Positions 14,967 through 24,250 of a stretch of DNA of 64,000 nucleotides are shown here, piece after piece. The position numbers and the translations under genes were made by a program. Every line of letters begins with the position of its first letter. Positions within the stretch are counted from its first letter, which is position 1. The stretch covers positions 10,602,001 through 10,666,000 of the forward strand of contig CP018627.1 of the NCBI GenBank assembly GCA_002021875.1. Reading direction: 5' to 3'. Under the pieces are notes generated by a model. It saw nothing but the letters and a program-made list of their open reading frames with translations, did no database searches and was not told the DNA's origin. This stretch comes from Streptomyces hygroscopicus (GTDB lineage: Bacteria; Actinomycetota; Actinomycetes; Streptomycetales; Streptomycetaceae).

Positions 14967-16912
14967 CCCTGCCCGCACCGAAGCTGGACGACCTCACCTG
15001 GGCCGACATGATGGCGGCCATCCGCCGCCGGATCCCCGCCGAGTCGGACGGCACCTGGACGCTGCACGCGCCCGTCGACCCCGGTGTCACCCTCCTCGAA
15101 CTCTTCGCCTACCTCCTCGAACAACGGCTGTACTGGCTCGACCAGGTGCCGGACGCGCTCGTGGTCGCCATACTGCGGCTGCTCGGCCTCGAACCGCCGC
15201 GCCCCGCCCGGCCCGCCGCCACCGTGCTGCGCCTCGCCGCCCGGCAGGAGGGCACCGACGTACCCGTGGTCCCCGCCGGGACGGCGCTGACCCGGGACCC
15301 CACCGGACAGGTGGTCTTCACCCTCGACGACGACGTGGCCGTCCTCCCGCTCGCCGAGGGCGGTGAGGTCACCGTGTGGACCGACCGCGACCGCACGGCG
15401 GACCTGCGGGCCCGCCGCGGCATCGCGCTGCTGGCGAGCGACGGCGCCCCGGCACAGGTCCGGTTCACCCTGCCGCTCACCGGGGCGCACCCCGCGCCCG
15501 GCCCGATCGGCCTGCTCGTCGAGCTGGACGCGCCCGCCGCGTCCGCGCCCTCCTGGCTGCCCGGGGCGGTCGCCGACGTACCGCCTCCGGCGGAGCTGAC
15601 CTGGTCCTGGTTCCGGCCGGGCACGGATGTCTCCGGCGGATTCGAGAAGGTCGAGGACGGCACGGCCGGGCTCAGACGGTCCGGTGTCGTCCGGCTGCAC
15701 CCCCGGGCCGACTGGACCACACAGGACACCGGGCTCCTGGTCTCGACCCCGGCCGCCACCTACCCGGCCCCGCCCCGGCTCCTCCAGCTCGCCGTCAACG
15801 TGTCCGCCGCACACCACCGCACGTACCGCACCGCGAGCGGCGCCGACCTCCGGGAGCAGATCGACGCCTGGCTCAGACTGCCCGGCCAGCGCCTCGTCCT
15901 GCCGGACGCCGCAGGCCGCCTTCTGGAGGCCACCCTTCGGCTGGCGGGCCAGGAGTGGCAGCCGGCGCCGGACTTCACCTTCGGCGCACCGGCCGACCGG
16001 ATCTTCGTGCTCGACCGGGCCGAAGGCGCGCTGGTGTTCGGCGACGGACTCACCGGGCGCATCCCCCGCCCGGACCCGGACGCGCACATCGACTACGTCA
16101 CCGGCGGCGGCCGGGGCGGCAATGGCGGCATGACCGGCAACTGGCTGCCGGCCGAGGACCTTCCGGCCCCGCCGGGAGCGGTCTCGGCCGCCAATCTCGT
16201 ACGGGCCGAAGGCGGCGCGGACCCGGAGACGATCACCGATGCGCGCCAACGCGCCGCCGCGTCCCTGGGGGAGGTGACCCGCGCGGTCACCGCCGACGAC
16301 TACGTCACCCTGGCCCGTACGACGCCGGGCGTCGCCATCGCCCGCGCGCACCCGGCCGTCGGCGAGCACCCCGGCTTCCCGTGCGCCACGGTGCCCGGCG
16401 CGGTGACCGTCCACATCGTCCCGGCCGCGCCCCGCGACGACCTCACCCGCGAGGACTTCGTCGCCGCGCCGCTCCCCGACCCCGGCATGCTGTGCGCCGC
16501 CGCCGCCCGCCTCGAACAGACGCGGCTGCTCACCTCCGAGGTCTTCGTCCGCGCGCCCCGCTACCGCGAGGTGACGCTGCGCGTCACCCTGTCCGGCGAC
16601 CCGGCCGACCACACCCGCGTGTCCACCGTGCTCACCGCCGCGCTGCGCCGCTTCCTCGACCCGCTCGTGGGCGGTGAGGACCAGGACGGCCGGCCGTTCG
16701 GACAGCCGCTGCGGCCCTCGGCCCTGCTGCGGGCCGCGCAGCGGTCGCTGGGGGACCTCGCGGACGTCGCCGCCGTGGCGATCGGCCTGGACGGGGCCGA
16801 ACCGGACGAGGAGTGCGACGAGGTGCCGCTCGGCGCGGGGGAGCTTCCCGTCCTGCGGACGGTCCACACCCGGATCGTGCCCGCCGCCGAACCGGGGGAG
16901 GGGCTGGCATGA
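14963..16912 (+). CDS. Baseplate assembly protein, gp6/J-like (first)
   Basis: A 649-residue baseplate J-like wedge protein. The start (LDDLTWADMMAAIRRRIPAES ... PVDPGVTLLELFAYLLEQRLYWLDQVPDAL) is the hallmark of the 'putative baseplate assembly protein' family of CIS clusters. The J-like core comes later, with FGDGLTGRIPRPDPDAHIDYVTGGGRGGN and TDARQRAAASLGEVTRAVTADDYVTLARTTPGVAIARA. With the next gene it would form the gp6 ring around the hub. ATGA overlaps at both ends. Confidence 0.88.
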   Translation: MTLPAPKLDDLTWADMMAAIRRRIPAESDGTWTLHAPVDPGVTLLELFAYLLEQRLYWLDQVPDALVVAILRLLGLEPPRPARPAATVLRLAARQEGTDVPVVPAGTALTRDPTGQVVFTLDDDVAVLPLAEGGEVTVWTDRDRTADLRARRGIALLASDGAPAQVRFTLPLTGAHPAPGPIGLLVELDAPAASAPSWLPGAVADVPPPAELTWSWFRPGTDVSGGFEKVEDGTAGLRRSGVVRLHPRADWTTQDTGLLVSTPAATYPAPPRLLQLAVNVSAAHHRTYRTASGADLREQIDAWLRLPGQRLVLPDAAGRLLEATLRLAGQEWQPAPDFTFGAPADRIFVLDRAEGALVFGDGLTGRIPRPDPDAHIDYVTGGGRGGNGGMTGNWLPAEDLPAPPGAVSAANLVRAEGGADPETITDARQRAAASLGEVTRAVTADDYVTLARTTPGVAIARAHPAVGEHPGFPCATVPGAVTVHIVPAAPRDDLTREDFVAAPLPDPGMLCAAAARLEQTRLLTSEVFVRAPRYREVTLRVTLSGDPADHTRVSTVLTAALRRFLDPLVGGEDQDGRPFGQPLRPSALLRAAQRSLGDLADVAAVAIGLDGAEPDEECDEVPLGAGELPVLRTVHTRIVPAAEPGEGLA

Positions 16913-18960
16913 CCGGGGACGTGTGGTGGGAGAAGGACGCGCGGGAACGGGAGAGGGAGGACGGGCGGATCGTGCCCGGCCCCGGCCCGACCGGCGGCCG
17001 GCCCGAACTGGTCGACGCGACCCGCGAGGCCGTCCGCGCCGACGTCCGCGGCCGGATCGCGGGCTACACCCCGGACTGGACCGACCCCGACCGCCGGGAC
17101 GCCGGTGTCGCCCTCGTCCGCCTCTTCGGCACCCAGGCCGAACCCGTGCTCGGCCGCGTCAACCGGCTGCCGGAGAAGGTCCTGGCCGAACATCTGGCGA
17201 CGGCGGGCGTGCGCAGGCGCCCCGCCGGTGCGGCGGCGGCGCTCCTGGAGTTCACCGTCAACCCGCCGGAGGGCGCCTCCGTGCTCGTCCCCGCCGGGTT
17301 CCAGAGTGCTGCCTCGACCCCGGCCGGGCAGGTCGTCTACGAGACGGATCAGGACCTGTACGCCACTCCGGCCACCCTCGCCGACCTCGCCGTCCAGGAG
17401 GCCGGAACGCTGCAGGCCCTGCCGCTGGGCCCGGCCGGGCCCAGCCGCCCCTTCGAGCCCTTCGGCCGCGACCCGGAGCCCGGCAACGCGCTGTGGATCG
17501 GGCTCGCCGGGCCGGCCGCCCCCTACCCGCGGCTGTCGCTGGGCTTCGTGGTCGTCGCCGCACCCCCCGCCCCCGCGGCCGCCGGCGGCACGGCGCCCCT
17601 GCCGCTGCCGCCCGCGCCGCTGCTGCGCTGGGACGTGCTGGACGGCACCCGGCTCGTACCGGCCGAGGTGATGCGGGACTCCACGGCCGGGCTCGGCGCC
17701 GACGGGACCGTCGAGCTGAGGATCCCGCGCTCCTGGGAGCCGGGCAGTCCGTCCGGCACCCGGCCCCGGCTGCGCTGGCTGCGCCTGCGGATCGCGCACG
17801 GCGCCTTCGCCGGACCCGCGCCCGTGCTGTCCGGACTGCGGCTGAACGTGGTCGACGCCACCGCCGCCCGCACCATCCGGGACGAGCCGCTGCAGCCCGT
17901 CCAGGACCTCGCGGCGACCGGGCGGCGGCGCATGAAGCTGAGTCAGGTGCCCATCCTCGCCGGGTCGGTGGTCATCGAGGTCGACGACGACACGGGCGGC
18001 GACGTGTTCGGCACCACGGCCGGCACCGCGTCCCGGTGGCGTGAGGTGGAGAGCCTGGCCGGATACGGCGCCGACGACCGGGTGTTCACCGTGGATCACG
18101 AGAGCGGCGAGGTGACCTTCGGGGACGGCGTCAGCGGCGCGGCCGTCCCGCCCGGCTTCCGCAACGTCCGCGCCGTGCGCTACCGCGTGGGCGGCGGCAG
18201 CGCCGGCGCCGTACCGGCGGGCGCGGTGAACGGGGTGGTGACCGCGCTGCCGTTCGTCACCGGCGTGGGCAACCCCTTCCCGGCCTCCGGCGGAACGGAC
18301 GCCGAACCCGACGCCGACGCCATGCGCCGCGGCGCCGGTGAACTGCGGGCCCGCGGCCGGGCCGTGGCCCCGGCCGACTACGGGCAGCTCGCCACCCGCG
18401 CGCCCGGTGCGTCGGTGGCCCGCGCCCGGGGCGTGCCCGGCCTGCACCCCGACTTCGCCGGGGTGCCGATCCCCGGCGTGGTGGGAGTCCTCGTCGTACC
18501 GCCGCTACCGCCGGGCGACGACGCGAGCGAACCGCCGGTCCCCACCGCCGCGACCCTGCGGGCCGTCGCCGACTTCCTCATCCGTGAGGCCGCCCCCGCC
18601 GGAGTCACGGTGGTCGCCGCCCCCGCGCCGTACCGCCGCGTCGCGGTGGAGTCCTGGGTCTCCCTCGACCCCGAACTCGACCGGGCCGCGGTCCTGGCCC
18701 GGGCCGGGGACGCGGTGCGCACCTACCTGGATCCGCTGCGCGGCGGGGAGGACGGCGCGGGCTGGCCGTTCGGCGGCGCGCTGCGCCACACGGCGCTGGT
18801 CCGGCGGCTGCTGGCGGTCGAGGGGGTGCTGGCCGTCACCCGGCTCGCGCTCACCGTCGACGGAGTGCGCCGCCCGCCCTGCACCGACCACACCCTCCCG
18901 CCCCACACCCTGATCTGGCCGGAGCGCCCGCTGCTGATCCCGGTAGGAGACCGGCCATGA
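16909..18960 (+). CDS. Baseplate assembly protein, gp6/J-like (second)
   Basis: A 683-residue relative of the preceding gene. It has the same N-terminal helical motif (DWTDPDRRDAGVALVRLFGTQAEPVLGRVNRLPEKV) and the same J-like core (VTFGDGVSGAAVPPGFRNVRAVRYRVGGGSAG, MRRGAGELRARGRAVAPADYGQLATRAPGASVARARG). The N-terminus is highly charged (WWEKDAREREREDGR). ATG 16909 overlaps the previous stop. Known CIS have Afp11- and Afp12-type wedge proteins side by side. Here both are J-like, so the second probably fills the Afp12/gp7 place together with the next gene. Confidence 0.82.
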   Translation: MTGDVWWEKDAREREREDGRIVPGPGPTGGRPELVDATREAVRADVRGRIAGYTPDWTDPDRRDAGVALVRLFGTQAEPVLGRVNRLPEKVLAEHLATAGVRRRPAGAAAALLEFTVNPPEGASVLVPAGFQSAASTPAGQVVYETDQDLYATPATLADLAVQEAGTLQALPLGPAGPSRPFEPFGRDPEPGNALWIGLAGPAAPYPRLSLGFVVVAAPPAPAAAGGTAPLPLPPAPLLRWDVLDGTRLVPAEVMRDSTAGLGADGTVELRIPRSWEPGSPSGTRPRLRWLRLRIAHGAFAGPAPVLSGLRLNVVDATAARTIRDEPLQPVQDLAATGRRRMKLSQVPILAGSVVIEVDDDTGGDVFGTTAGTASRWREVESLAGYGADDRVFTVDHESGEVTFGDGVSGAAVPPGFRNVRAVRYRVGGGSAGAVPAGAVNGVVTALPFVTGVGNPFPASGGTDAEPDADAMRRGAGELRARGRAVAPADYGQLATRAPGASVARARGVPGLHPDFAGVPIPGVVGVLVVPPLPPGDDASEPPVPTAATLRAVADFLIREAAPAGVTVVAAPAPYRRVAVESWVSLDPELDRAAVLARAGDAVRTYLDPLRGGEDGAGWPFGGALRHTALVRRLLAVEGVLAVTRLALTVDGVRRPPCTDHTLPPHTLIWPERPLLIPVGDRP

Positions 18961-20921
18961 CGTGCACCCCGCACCCCGCGACCTTCCGGCTCCTCGACAC
19001 CTACGTCGGCTGGGACGAGCCGACCGGCGGCGAACCGGGCGTGGACGGCATCGTCGGCTTCGACGACCCGGCCGGCCTCCGGCTCGCCCACCGGGGCGCC
19101 GACCCGGAGGGCCCCACCCGGGACCAGTTGCTGCCGTGGTTCCCCGACCCCCGCCTCGCGCCCGGATGCGGACCGTGCGGCTGGTACCTGCTCGTTCCCG
19201 GCGAGCGGCGGCTGCTGCGCCGCGATATGTGCAGCGGTGCCTTCACCCCCGCTTGGCCACCCGGCTGCGACCCCGGCCCGCCGCGTGAGCCGGTCTCCGT
19301 CGCCGCGCGCGGACACCGGCTGGCCGTGGTGGAGTCCGACCGGGTCCTGGTGTGGCGCCGCGAGGGCGAGCAACTCGCCGGTGTGATCCGGGCCAAGCGG
19401 CCCCGGCGGGCCGCCCTCGGTCCCGGCGACGACGTCCTGGTGGCCTGTCAGGGCGGCACGGACCTGCGGCGGTTCGACACGGCCGGCGGCTTCCGCGGTG
19501 TGCTGCGCACCGGCGCGCCCGGTGAGGTCATCGGCCTGCGCACCGGACCGGAGCGGACCGTGTGGCTGCTCACCGACGACGGCGGACGGCTCGGGATCCA
19601 CCGGGGCGGTCATGGCCGCCCCTTCCGCCCCGTCACCGTGGACGAACTGGCCGCGGCCCTGTCGCCGTCCACGCTCACCTCGGCGGGCGAGGACGGGTTC
19701 TGCCTGGGCGAGAAGGGCCCGGAGGGCCCCGAGACCAGCTGCTTCACCTGGCAGGGCCTGCCCCGGGACCCCGCGCCACCGGCCACCGGCGCGTATGTGA
19801 CCAGCGGGTCGTACCTCACCACTCTGATCGACAGCGGCATCTCGCGGTGCCGCTGGCACCGGGTGCGCGTGGAAGCCGACGTGCCCGCCGGGACGGCGGC
19901 CGCCGTCGAGATCGTGGTGAGCGAGGACGGGCGGTACGAGGAGAGCGACTGGCAGGCGTCGGCTCCCGGCGCCACGGACTTCCTCGTCGACCAGCCGCCC
20001 GGCCGCTTCCTGCGGCTGCGGCTGCGGCTGTCGGGCGATGGCGGCTCGACTCCGGTTCTGCGTCGGATCCGGCTGGACTTCCCCCGGGTCACCAGCGCCG
20101 ATCTGCTGCCGCCCGCCTTCCGCGAGGACCCCGCGGCCGACGACTTCACCGAGCGCTTCCTGTCGCTGTTCGACGCCACGCTCGCCCAGCTCGACCGGGT
20201 GATCGAGCGGTATCCGTCGCTCCTCGACCTGGCCGGAGTCCCGGACCAGGCGCTGCCGTGGCTGGCCGGTCTGCTGGGCCTGTCGTTCGAGGCGGGCTGG
20301 GACGCCCGCACCCGGCGCGCGCTGCTGGCCGCGGCCCCGGAGCTGTACCGGCGCCGGGGCACACCGTGGGCGCTGCGGGAGGCGGTGCGCATCGTGTTCG
20401 GGGTGACTCCGGTCGTCGACGAGCTGGCGACGGACCGCCGCTGGGCGTGGCTGCGCGAGGCGCGGCAAGCGGGCGGACCGGCCCAAGGGCTCGGCGCCGT
20501 GCGGCTGTTCGGCCGGTCGGCGAGCCGCTTCCGGGTCGGTGGCACGGCGCTGGGCGCGGCGCCCCTGCGCGCGTTCGGCACGCCGGACAGCGACCCGTTC
20601 ACCGCGCACGCGCACCGGTTCCGGCTGCTCCTGCCCGCCGGATCGGCGGACGTGGCGGCGCTGCGACGGCTGGTGGAGCGGCAGGCGCCCGCGCACACGG
20701 TGGGGTCGGTGCGCACCGGCGGCGCGGGGTTCGTGGTCGGTTCGCGGTCCACGGTCGGCGTGGACACCGCGTTCGTTCCGCTCCCGGCGCCCGTACTGGG
20801 CGGTGCGCACCCCGTGCGGCTGAACCGCGACGGGGTGCTCAGGCCAGGACCGAGAGGGTTGCGCCGAGGGGTGGGCGTGGGAGTCGTCTCCGCCGTCGGC
20901 ATTCAGACACAAGTGTCGTGA
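18957..20921 (+). CDS. CIS baseplate protein with P2 gpI-like C-terminal domain
   Basis: A 654-residue protein. The C-terminal third has the P2 tail protein I pattern: FTERFLSLFDATLAQLDRVIERYPSLLD, DQALPWLAGLLGLSFE, RRALLAAAPELYRRRGTPWALREAVRIVFG. The first 350 residues look like beta-propeller or bead repeats (RLLRRDMCSGAF, LAVVESDRVLVWRREG, DLRRFDTAGGFRGVL, VWLLTDDGGRLGI), and a galactose-binding-like sandwich is possible at about 285-375. Such proteins sit on the outer rim of the baseplate. The N-terminus is Cys-containing (CTPHP, GCGPCGWYL). ATGA overlap upstream; 12 bp to the next gene. Confidence 0.78.
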   Translation: MTCTPHPATFRLLDTYVGWDEPTGGEPGVDGIVGFDDPAGLRLAHRGADPEGPTRDQLLPWFPDPRLAPGCGPCGWYLLVPGERRLLRRDMCSGAFTPAWPPGCDPGPPREPVSVAARGHRLAVVESDRVLVWRREGEQLAGVIRAKRPRRAALGPGDDVLVACQGGTDLRRFDTAGGFRGVLRTGAPGEVIGLRTGPERTVWLLTDDGGRLGIHRGGHGRPFRPVTVDELAAALSPSTLTSAGEDGFCLGEKGPEGPETSCFTWQGLPRDPAPPATGAYVTSGSYLTTLIDSGISRCRWHRVRVEADVPAGTAAAVEIVVSEDGRYEESDWQASAPGATDFLVDQPPGRFLRLRLRLSGDGGSTPVLRRIRLDFPRVTSADLLPPAFREDPAADDFTERFLSLFDATLAQLDRVIERYPSLLDLAGVPDQALPWLAGLLGLSFEAGWDARTRRALLAAAPELYRRRGTPWALREAVRIVFGVTPVVDELATDRRWAWLREARQAGGPAQGLGAVRLFGRSASRFRVGGTALGAAPLRAFGTPDSDPFTAHAHRFRLLLPAGSADVAALRRLVERQAPAHTVGSVRTGGAGFVVGSRSTVGVDTAFVPLPAPVLGGAHPVRLNRDGVLRPGPRGLRRGVGVGVVSAVGIQTQVS

Positions 20922-20933
20922 GAGGACGGGGCG

Positions 20934-22190
20934 ATGACCGAGCCAGGAACACCGAGGACCGAGGAGTTCGACGCGCCACCACTGCGCCGGCTCCGGTACT
21001 TCCACGGCCAGCTGCTGGGTGCGCGGGACTTCCAGCGCGAACAGGAGTACCACCGTGAGAAGTTGAGACTGCGCATGCGCTGTCTGCTCGGCTACGGCGT
21101 GGTGTGCGGCCTGCACGTGGAGCCGGTGCCGCGGGACGAGGACGACTGCCCGCCGGACGACTCCGCCGACGAGCCCACGCGGCCCGCGGAGAGCGCGGAA
21201 GAGGGCGGTACCGAGCCGGAGCGCACCCGGCGCAGGGCCAAGGTGCGGATCACTCCTGGTCTCGCCGTGGACTGCGCGGGCAACGAGGTCGTGGTGCGCG
21301 GCGGCTGCGGGATCGACCTGTGGAAGGCGCTGCCCTCGCACGAACGGGACACCGACACCGTCTGGGTCGGCATCGAGTACGCCGAGCGGCCCGTCGAACC
21401 CACCCGCGCCGTCTACAACGACGCCTGCGCGGACACCTCCGACTGCGAGTTCGGCTGGACCGAGGAGTGCTACACGGTGCGGGTCACCGGGTGCGAGCCA
21501 CCGGTGGACGAGCGCTGTGACACCTGCTGCTCCGCGTGCGAGCACACGGTGCTGTGGCTGGCCAGGATCGATTGCGTGGACTGGTACGAGCCGGTGCGCC
21601 GCGACCAGATCCATATGAACGTACGCCGTCCGTTCGGCCGCCATCTGCCCACGGTGATCACCGGTATCAACTGGATCCACGGACACACCTACACCATCGA
21701 CGAGGCCAAGGACCTCCTCGGCACCCAGCACGAGGACGGCGGGCTCGTGGTGCGGTTCTCCGCCGACGTACGGTCCGACACGCTGCGGCCCGGCGTGGTG
21801 GAGCTCCAGGTGATCGAGGGCGGCAGCGGCCGCAACGCCTCGACCTGGTACATGGGCGGCACCTTCGCCGAACCGGACCCGGAAGCCGACGAATGCGACG
21901 AGTTCACCCGGGAGTTCCGCTACCGCCAGACCACCCGCGAGACGCTGCAGGACGGCGACCGCGTACTGATCACCGTCCGCGCCGCGTTCCTCCTCGACCG
22001 CTGCTGCCGCCCGGTCGACGGCACCCACGTCGGCGGGCGCGTCCCGGTCATCCACACCGGCGCGACCTTGTCGGCCGCGCACGGCGACGAGTGCTGCGAC
22101 CTCCCGCCCTCGGGCATCGGGCCCTGGACGTCCGGCACCGGCGCGGGCGGGGACGTCTTCGAGAGCTGGTTCTTCGTGAAGGAGCGCTGA
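20934..22190 (+). CDS. CIS-linked GQ-L family protein 1 (Cys-rich)
   Basis: 418 residues; the first of three adjacent paralogues. Shared marks are F23-H-G-Q26-L-L followed by RDFQREQEYHREKLRLRMRCLLGYGVVCGL, and then a strand ITPGLAVDCAGNEVVVRG at about residues 105-122. A Cys cluster, CDTCCSACEH, lies near 195-205, and several further Cys residues lie near the end. These could bind a metal or form disulfides. The C-terminal half looks beta-rich. I do not know a function; its place after the baseplate genes suggests a baseplate-attached or fibre-like part. GAGAGGAC before the ATG is a clear ribosome site. Confidence 0.75.
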   Translation: MTEPGTPRTEEFDAPPLRRLRYFHGQLLGARDFQREQEYHREKLRLRMRCLLGYGVVCGLHVEPVPRDEDDCPPDDSADEPTRPAESAEEGGTEPERTRRRAKVRITPGLAVDCAGNEVVVRGGCGIDLWKALPSHERDTDTVWVGIEYAERPVEPTRAVYNDACADTSDCEFGWTEECYTVRVTGCEPPVDERCDTCCSACEHTVLWLARIDCVDWYEPVRRDQIHMNVRRPFGRHLPTVITGINWIHGHTYTIDEAKDLLGTQHEDGGLVVRFSADVRSDTLRPGVVELQVIEGGSGRNASTWYMGGTFAEPDPEADECDEFTREFRYRQTTRETLQDGDRVLITVRAAFLLDRCCRPVDGTHVGGRVPVIHTGATLSAAHGDECCDLPPSGIGPWTSGTGAGGDVFESWFFVKER

Positions 22191-22192
22191 TC

Positions 22193-24250
22193 ATGCGAAC
22201 AGACTGCGGATGCGGCTGCGGTGGCGACGCCACCCGGACCTCCGCCTTCGTACGTCCTCGCTTCTTCGCAGGGCAACTGCTGACCGAGGACGATCTCAGC
22301 CTGCTGGTCGAGTACACGACGGCGAAGGCCAGACTGCACAACCGCTCCCTGTACGGGCCGGGCGTCATCTGCGGCCTCGGCGTCACCTGCGATCCGTGCG
22401 GCGGCGGAACCGTGGCGGTGCACCCCGGACACGCGCTGGACTGCGCCGGAAACGACATCGTGGTGCCCTGCACCGAGCGGGTCGACGTCCAGGCACTGGT
22501 GCGGGAGCGGCGCATCAGCGGCCTCGGTGTGGACTGTGGCGAAAACTGCGCCGACAACGCCGACGACGGCGGGCGCCGCTATGGGCTCTACGTGCGCTAC
22601 CGGGAGCTGCCCGTCGAGCCGGTGGCCCCGTACGCCACGGAGGAGCCCTGCCCCTCACCCGGATGCGTCCCCTCCAGGATCCAGGAGGGGTTCCAATTCG
22701 TCGTCAAATGCGACGACTTCGAGGACCACCGCCACAACCCCGGCACCCGGCTCCTCATGAGCCTCGGCGACCTCGCACGGGCCGACCGGGCCCGCACCCG
22801 CGACCGGCGGCTCGGCCACTACACCGACGCCCTGACCGTCGCGTCGCTCGCCACGGGCCGGGCCATCCGCTTCGACGCCGCCGACGCGGGGCGGTACGCC
22901 ACCGCCTTGGCGTGGCTGCGCGAGAACGCGGGCGGGGAGGGCGCGCCCTCCCCGCCGACGGCCCGCGAGATGACCGAGCACGTCCGCGCGCTGGCCGCCG
23001 CCGTCGCCCGGTACGACACCTACGACCCGGCCGGACAGGAGCAGCTCGGGAGGGACTACCCGGACCTCGCCACCGTGCGGGAGGCCCGCGGCATCCTGGG
23101 CACGGCGTGCGAGCGGCTCAAGGGCGCCGACATGGAATCCTCGTGGCCGGACCCGCTGCGCCGTACGATCGCCCACGCCGTCGTCACCGAGACCGCGGCC
23201 CGCGTCGTACCGGAGCGGGGCGACCCGGACGCGCCGCTGGAAGTGCGCATGCTGGCCCAGGGCACACCGCTCGGTCACGCGCTGCGGGTGGAGTTCCGCG
23301 CCGACCTCGGCCTGATCCGGGAGTGGCTGCTGTGCCGGCTGGACCAGGCCGCCGACCTCGCCGACTGCGCGCTGCGCACGGACATCGCCGCCGTCGACGT
23401 ACCACCGCTGCTGCCGCCCCCGCCGCCGGACAGCACCGAGAAGGCCACCGTCGCCGAGGTGCAGCAGATCGCGGAGGCGGCCACGGCACTGGGCACCGCG
23501 CTGGGCCGGTTCCTGACCGACGCGGCGTGCGCCACGCTCAACCCGCCGTGCGGCGACTGCACCGACACCGACGTCCTGCTCGCGCGCCTGGAGCTGGACG
23601 GCTGCGATGTCGTACGGGTCTGCTCGGCCACCCGGGAGCAGGTGCTGCCGGGCGGATCGGCGTACGGCGAGTGGCTGCCCAAGCTCTACCGGCTGCGGGA
23701 ACTCGCCGAGCGGGTGTGCTGCCTGCCCGTGCCGCACCACCAGAAGCCGACGCTCCCGTCCGAGGGACCGGTGGCGCGCCCGTACGCGGACGACCTGCTC
23801 GGCGACTGGCCGCGCACCGGGGACCTGGAGGAGATGCTGTCCCTGCTGCTGACCCCCGCACCCGGCGAGACGCCGCCCAAGGCGCTGCACGAACAGGTCT
23901 ACACGACCCCCAGCGAAGTCACCGACAGCATGCAGGAGCTCGCCCGGCTCAGGACCCAGGTCTCGGACCTCACCGCCGCCGTGGAGGGGCTGCGCACCCA
24001 ACTGGGCAGCGCCCGGACGCAGATGACCCACCTGGAGGGGCAGGTGCCGGAACGGCTCGGGTCCCGCCTCGCGGACCTCGAAGGCACACCGGACCGAGCG
24101 GCGGACCAGGGACCGGATCAGGGACCGGATCAGGGACCTGACCAGCCGGATCAGCCTGACCGGGCGCCGGAGCAGGGGGCCGAACCCGCCAAGCCCCCGG
24201 CCAAGCGCAGCCGCTCGCCCCGTACCCGGAAGCCCGGTGAGACGCCATGA
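22193..24250 (+). CDS. CIS-linked GQ-L family protein 2 with coiled coil
   Basis: 685 residues. The N-terminus DCGCGCGGD (Cys5, 7, 9) is followed by the family motif FFAGQLLTEDDL (from residue 24), LYGPGVICGLGVTCDPCGGG and VHPGHALDCAGNDIVVPC. The middle is helical. Near residues 580-630 a heptad stretch (MQELARLRTQVSDLTAAVEGLRTQL) predicts a coiled coil. Then come tandem DQGP repeats and a basic tail (KRSRSPRTRK). The coiled coil and repeat suggest an extended or multimerising part of the particle. ATG 22193 follows GGAG at 22181. It ends with ATGA onto the third paralogue. Function not known. Confidence 0.75.
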   Translation: MRTDCGCGCGGDATRTSAFVRPRFFAGQLLTEDDLSLLVEYTTAKARLHNRSLYGPGVICGLGVTCDPCGGGTVAVHPGHALDCAGNDIVVPCTERVDVQALVRERRISGLGVDCGENCADNADDGGRRYGLYVRYRELPVEPVAPYATEEPCPSPGCVPSRIQEGFQFVVKCDDFEDHRHNPGTRLLMSLGDLARADRARTRDRRLGHYTDALTVASLATGRAIRFDAADAGRYATALAWLRENAGGEGAPSPPTAREMTEHVRALAAAVARYDTYDPAGQEQLGRDYPDLATVREARGILGTACERLKGADMESSWPDPLRRTIAHAVVTETAARVVPERGDPDAPLEVRMLAQGTPLGHALRVEFRADLGLIREWLLCRLDQAADLADCALRTDIAAVDVPPLLPPPPPDSTEKATVAEVQQIAEAATALGTALGRFLTDAACATLNPPCGDCTDTDVLLARLELDGCDVVRVCSATREQVLPGGSAYGEWLPKLYRLRELAERVCCLPVPHHQKPTLPSEGPVARPYADDLLGDWPRTGDLEEMLSLLLTPAPGETPPKALHEQVYTTPSEVTDSMQELARLRTQVSDLTAAVEGLRTQLGSARTQMTHLEGQVPERLGSRLADLEGTPDRAADQGPDQGPDQGPDQPDQPDRAPEQGAEPAKPPAKRSRSPRTRKPGETP
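24107..24142 (+). repeat. Three tandem 12-bp repeats (DQGP) inside paralogue 2
   Basis: CAGGGACCGGAT occurs at 24107-24118 and 24119-24130, and as CAGGGACCTGAC at 24131-24142, followed by degenerate DQPDQPD codons. The unit is in frame (four codons), so copy number can change by slippage without breaking the gene. Confidence 0.8.

Noticed and set aside
18723..22082. 1119-codon minus-strand frame opposite CIS baseplate genes
   Set aside because: Low-complexity Gly/Arg/Val translation, no ribosome site or domain; the plus strand carries recognised baseplate proteins.
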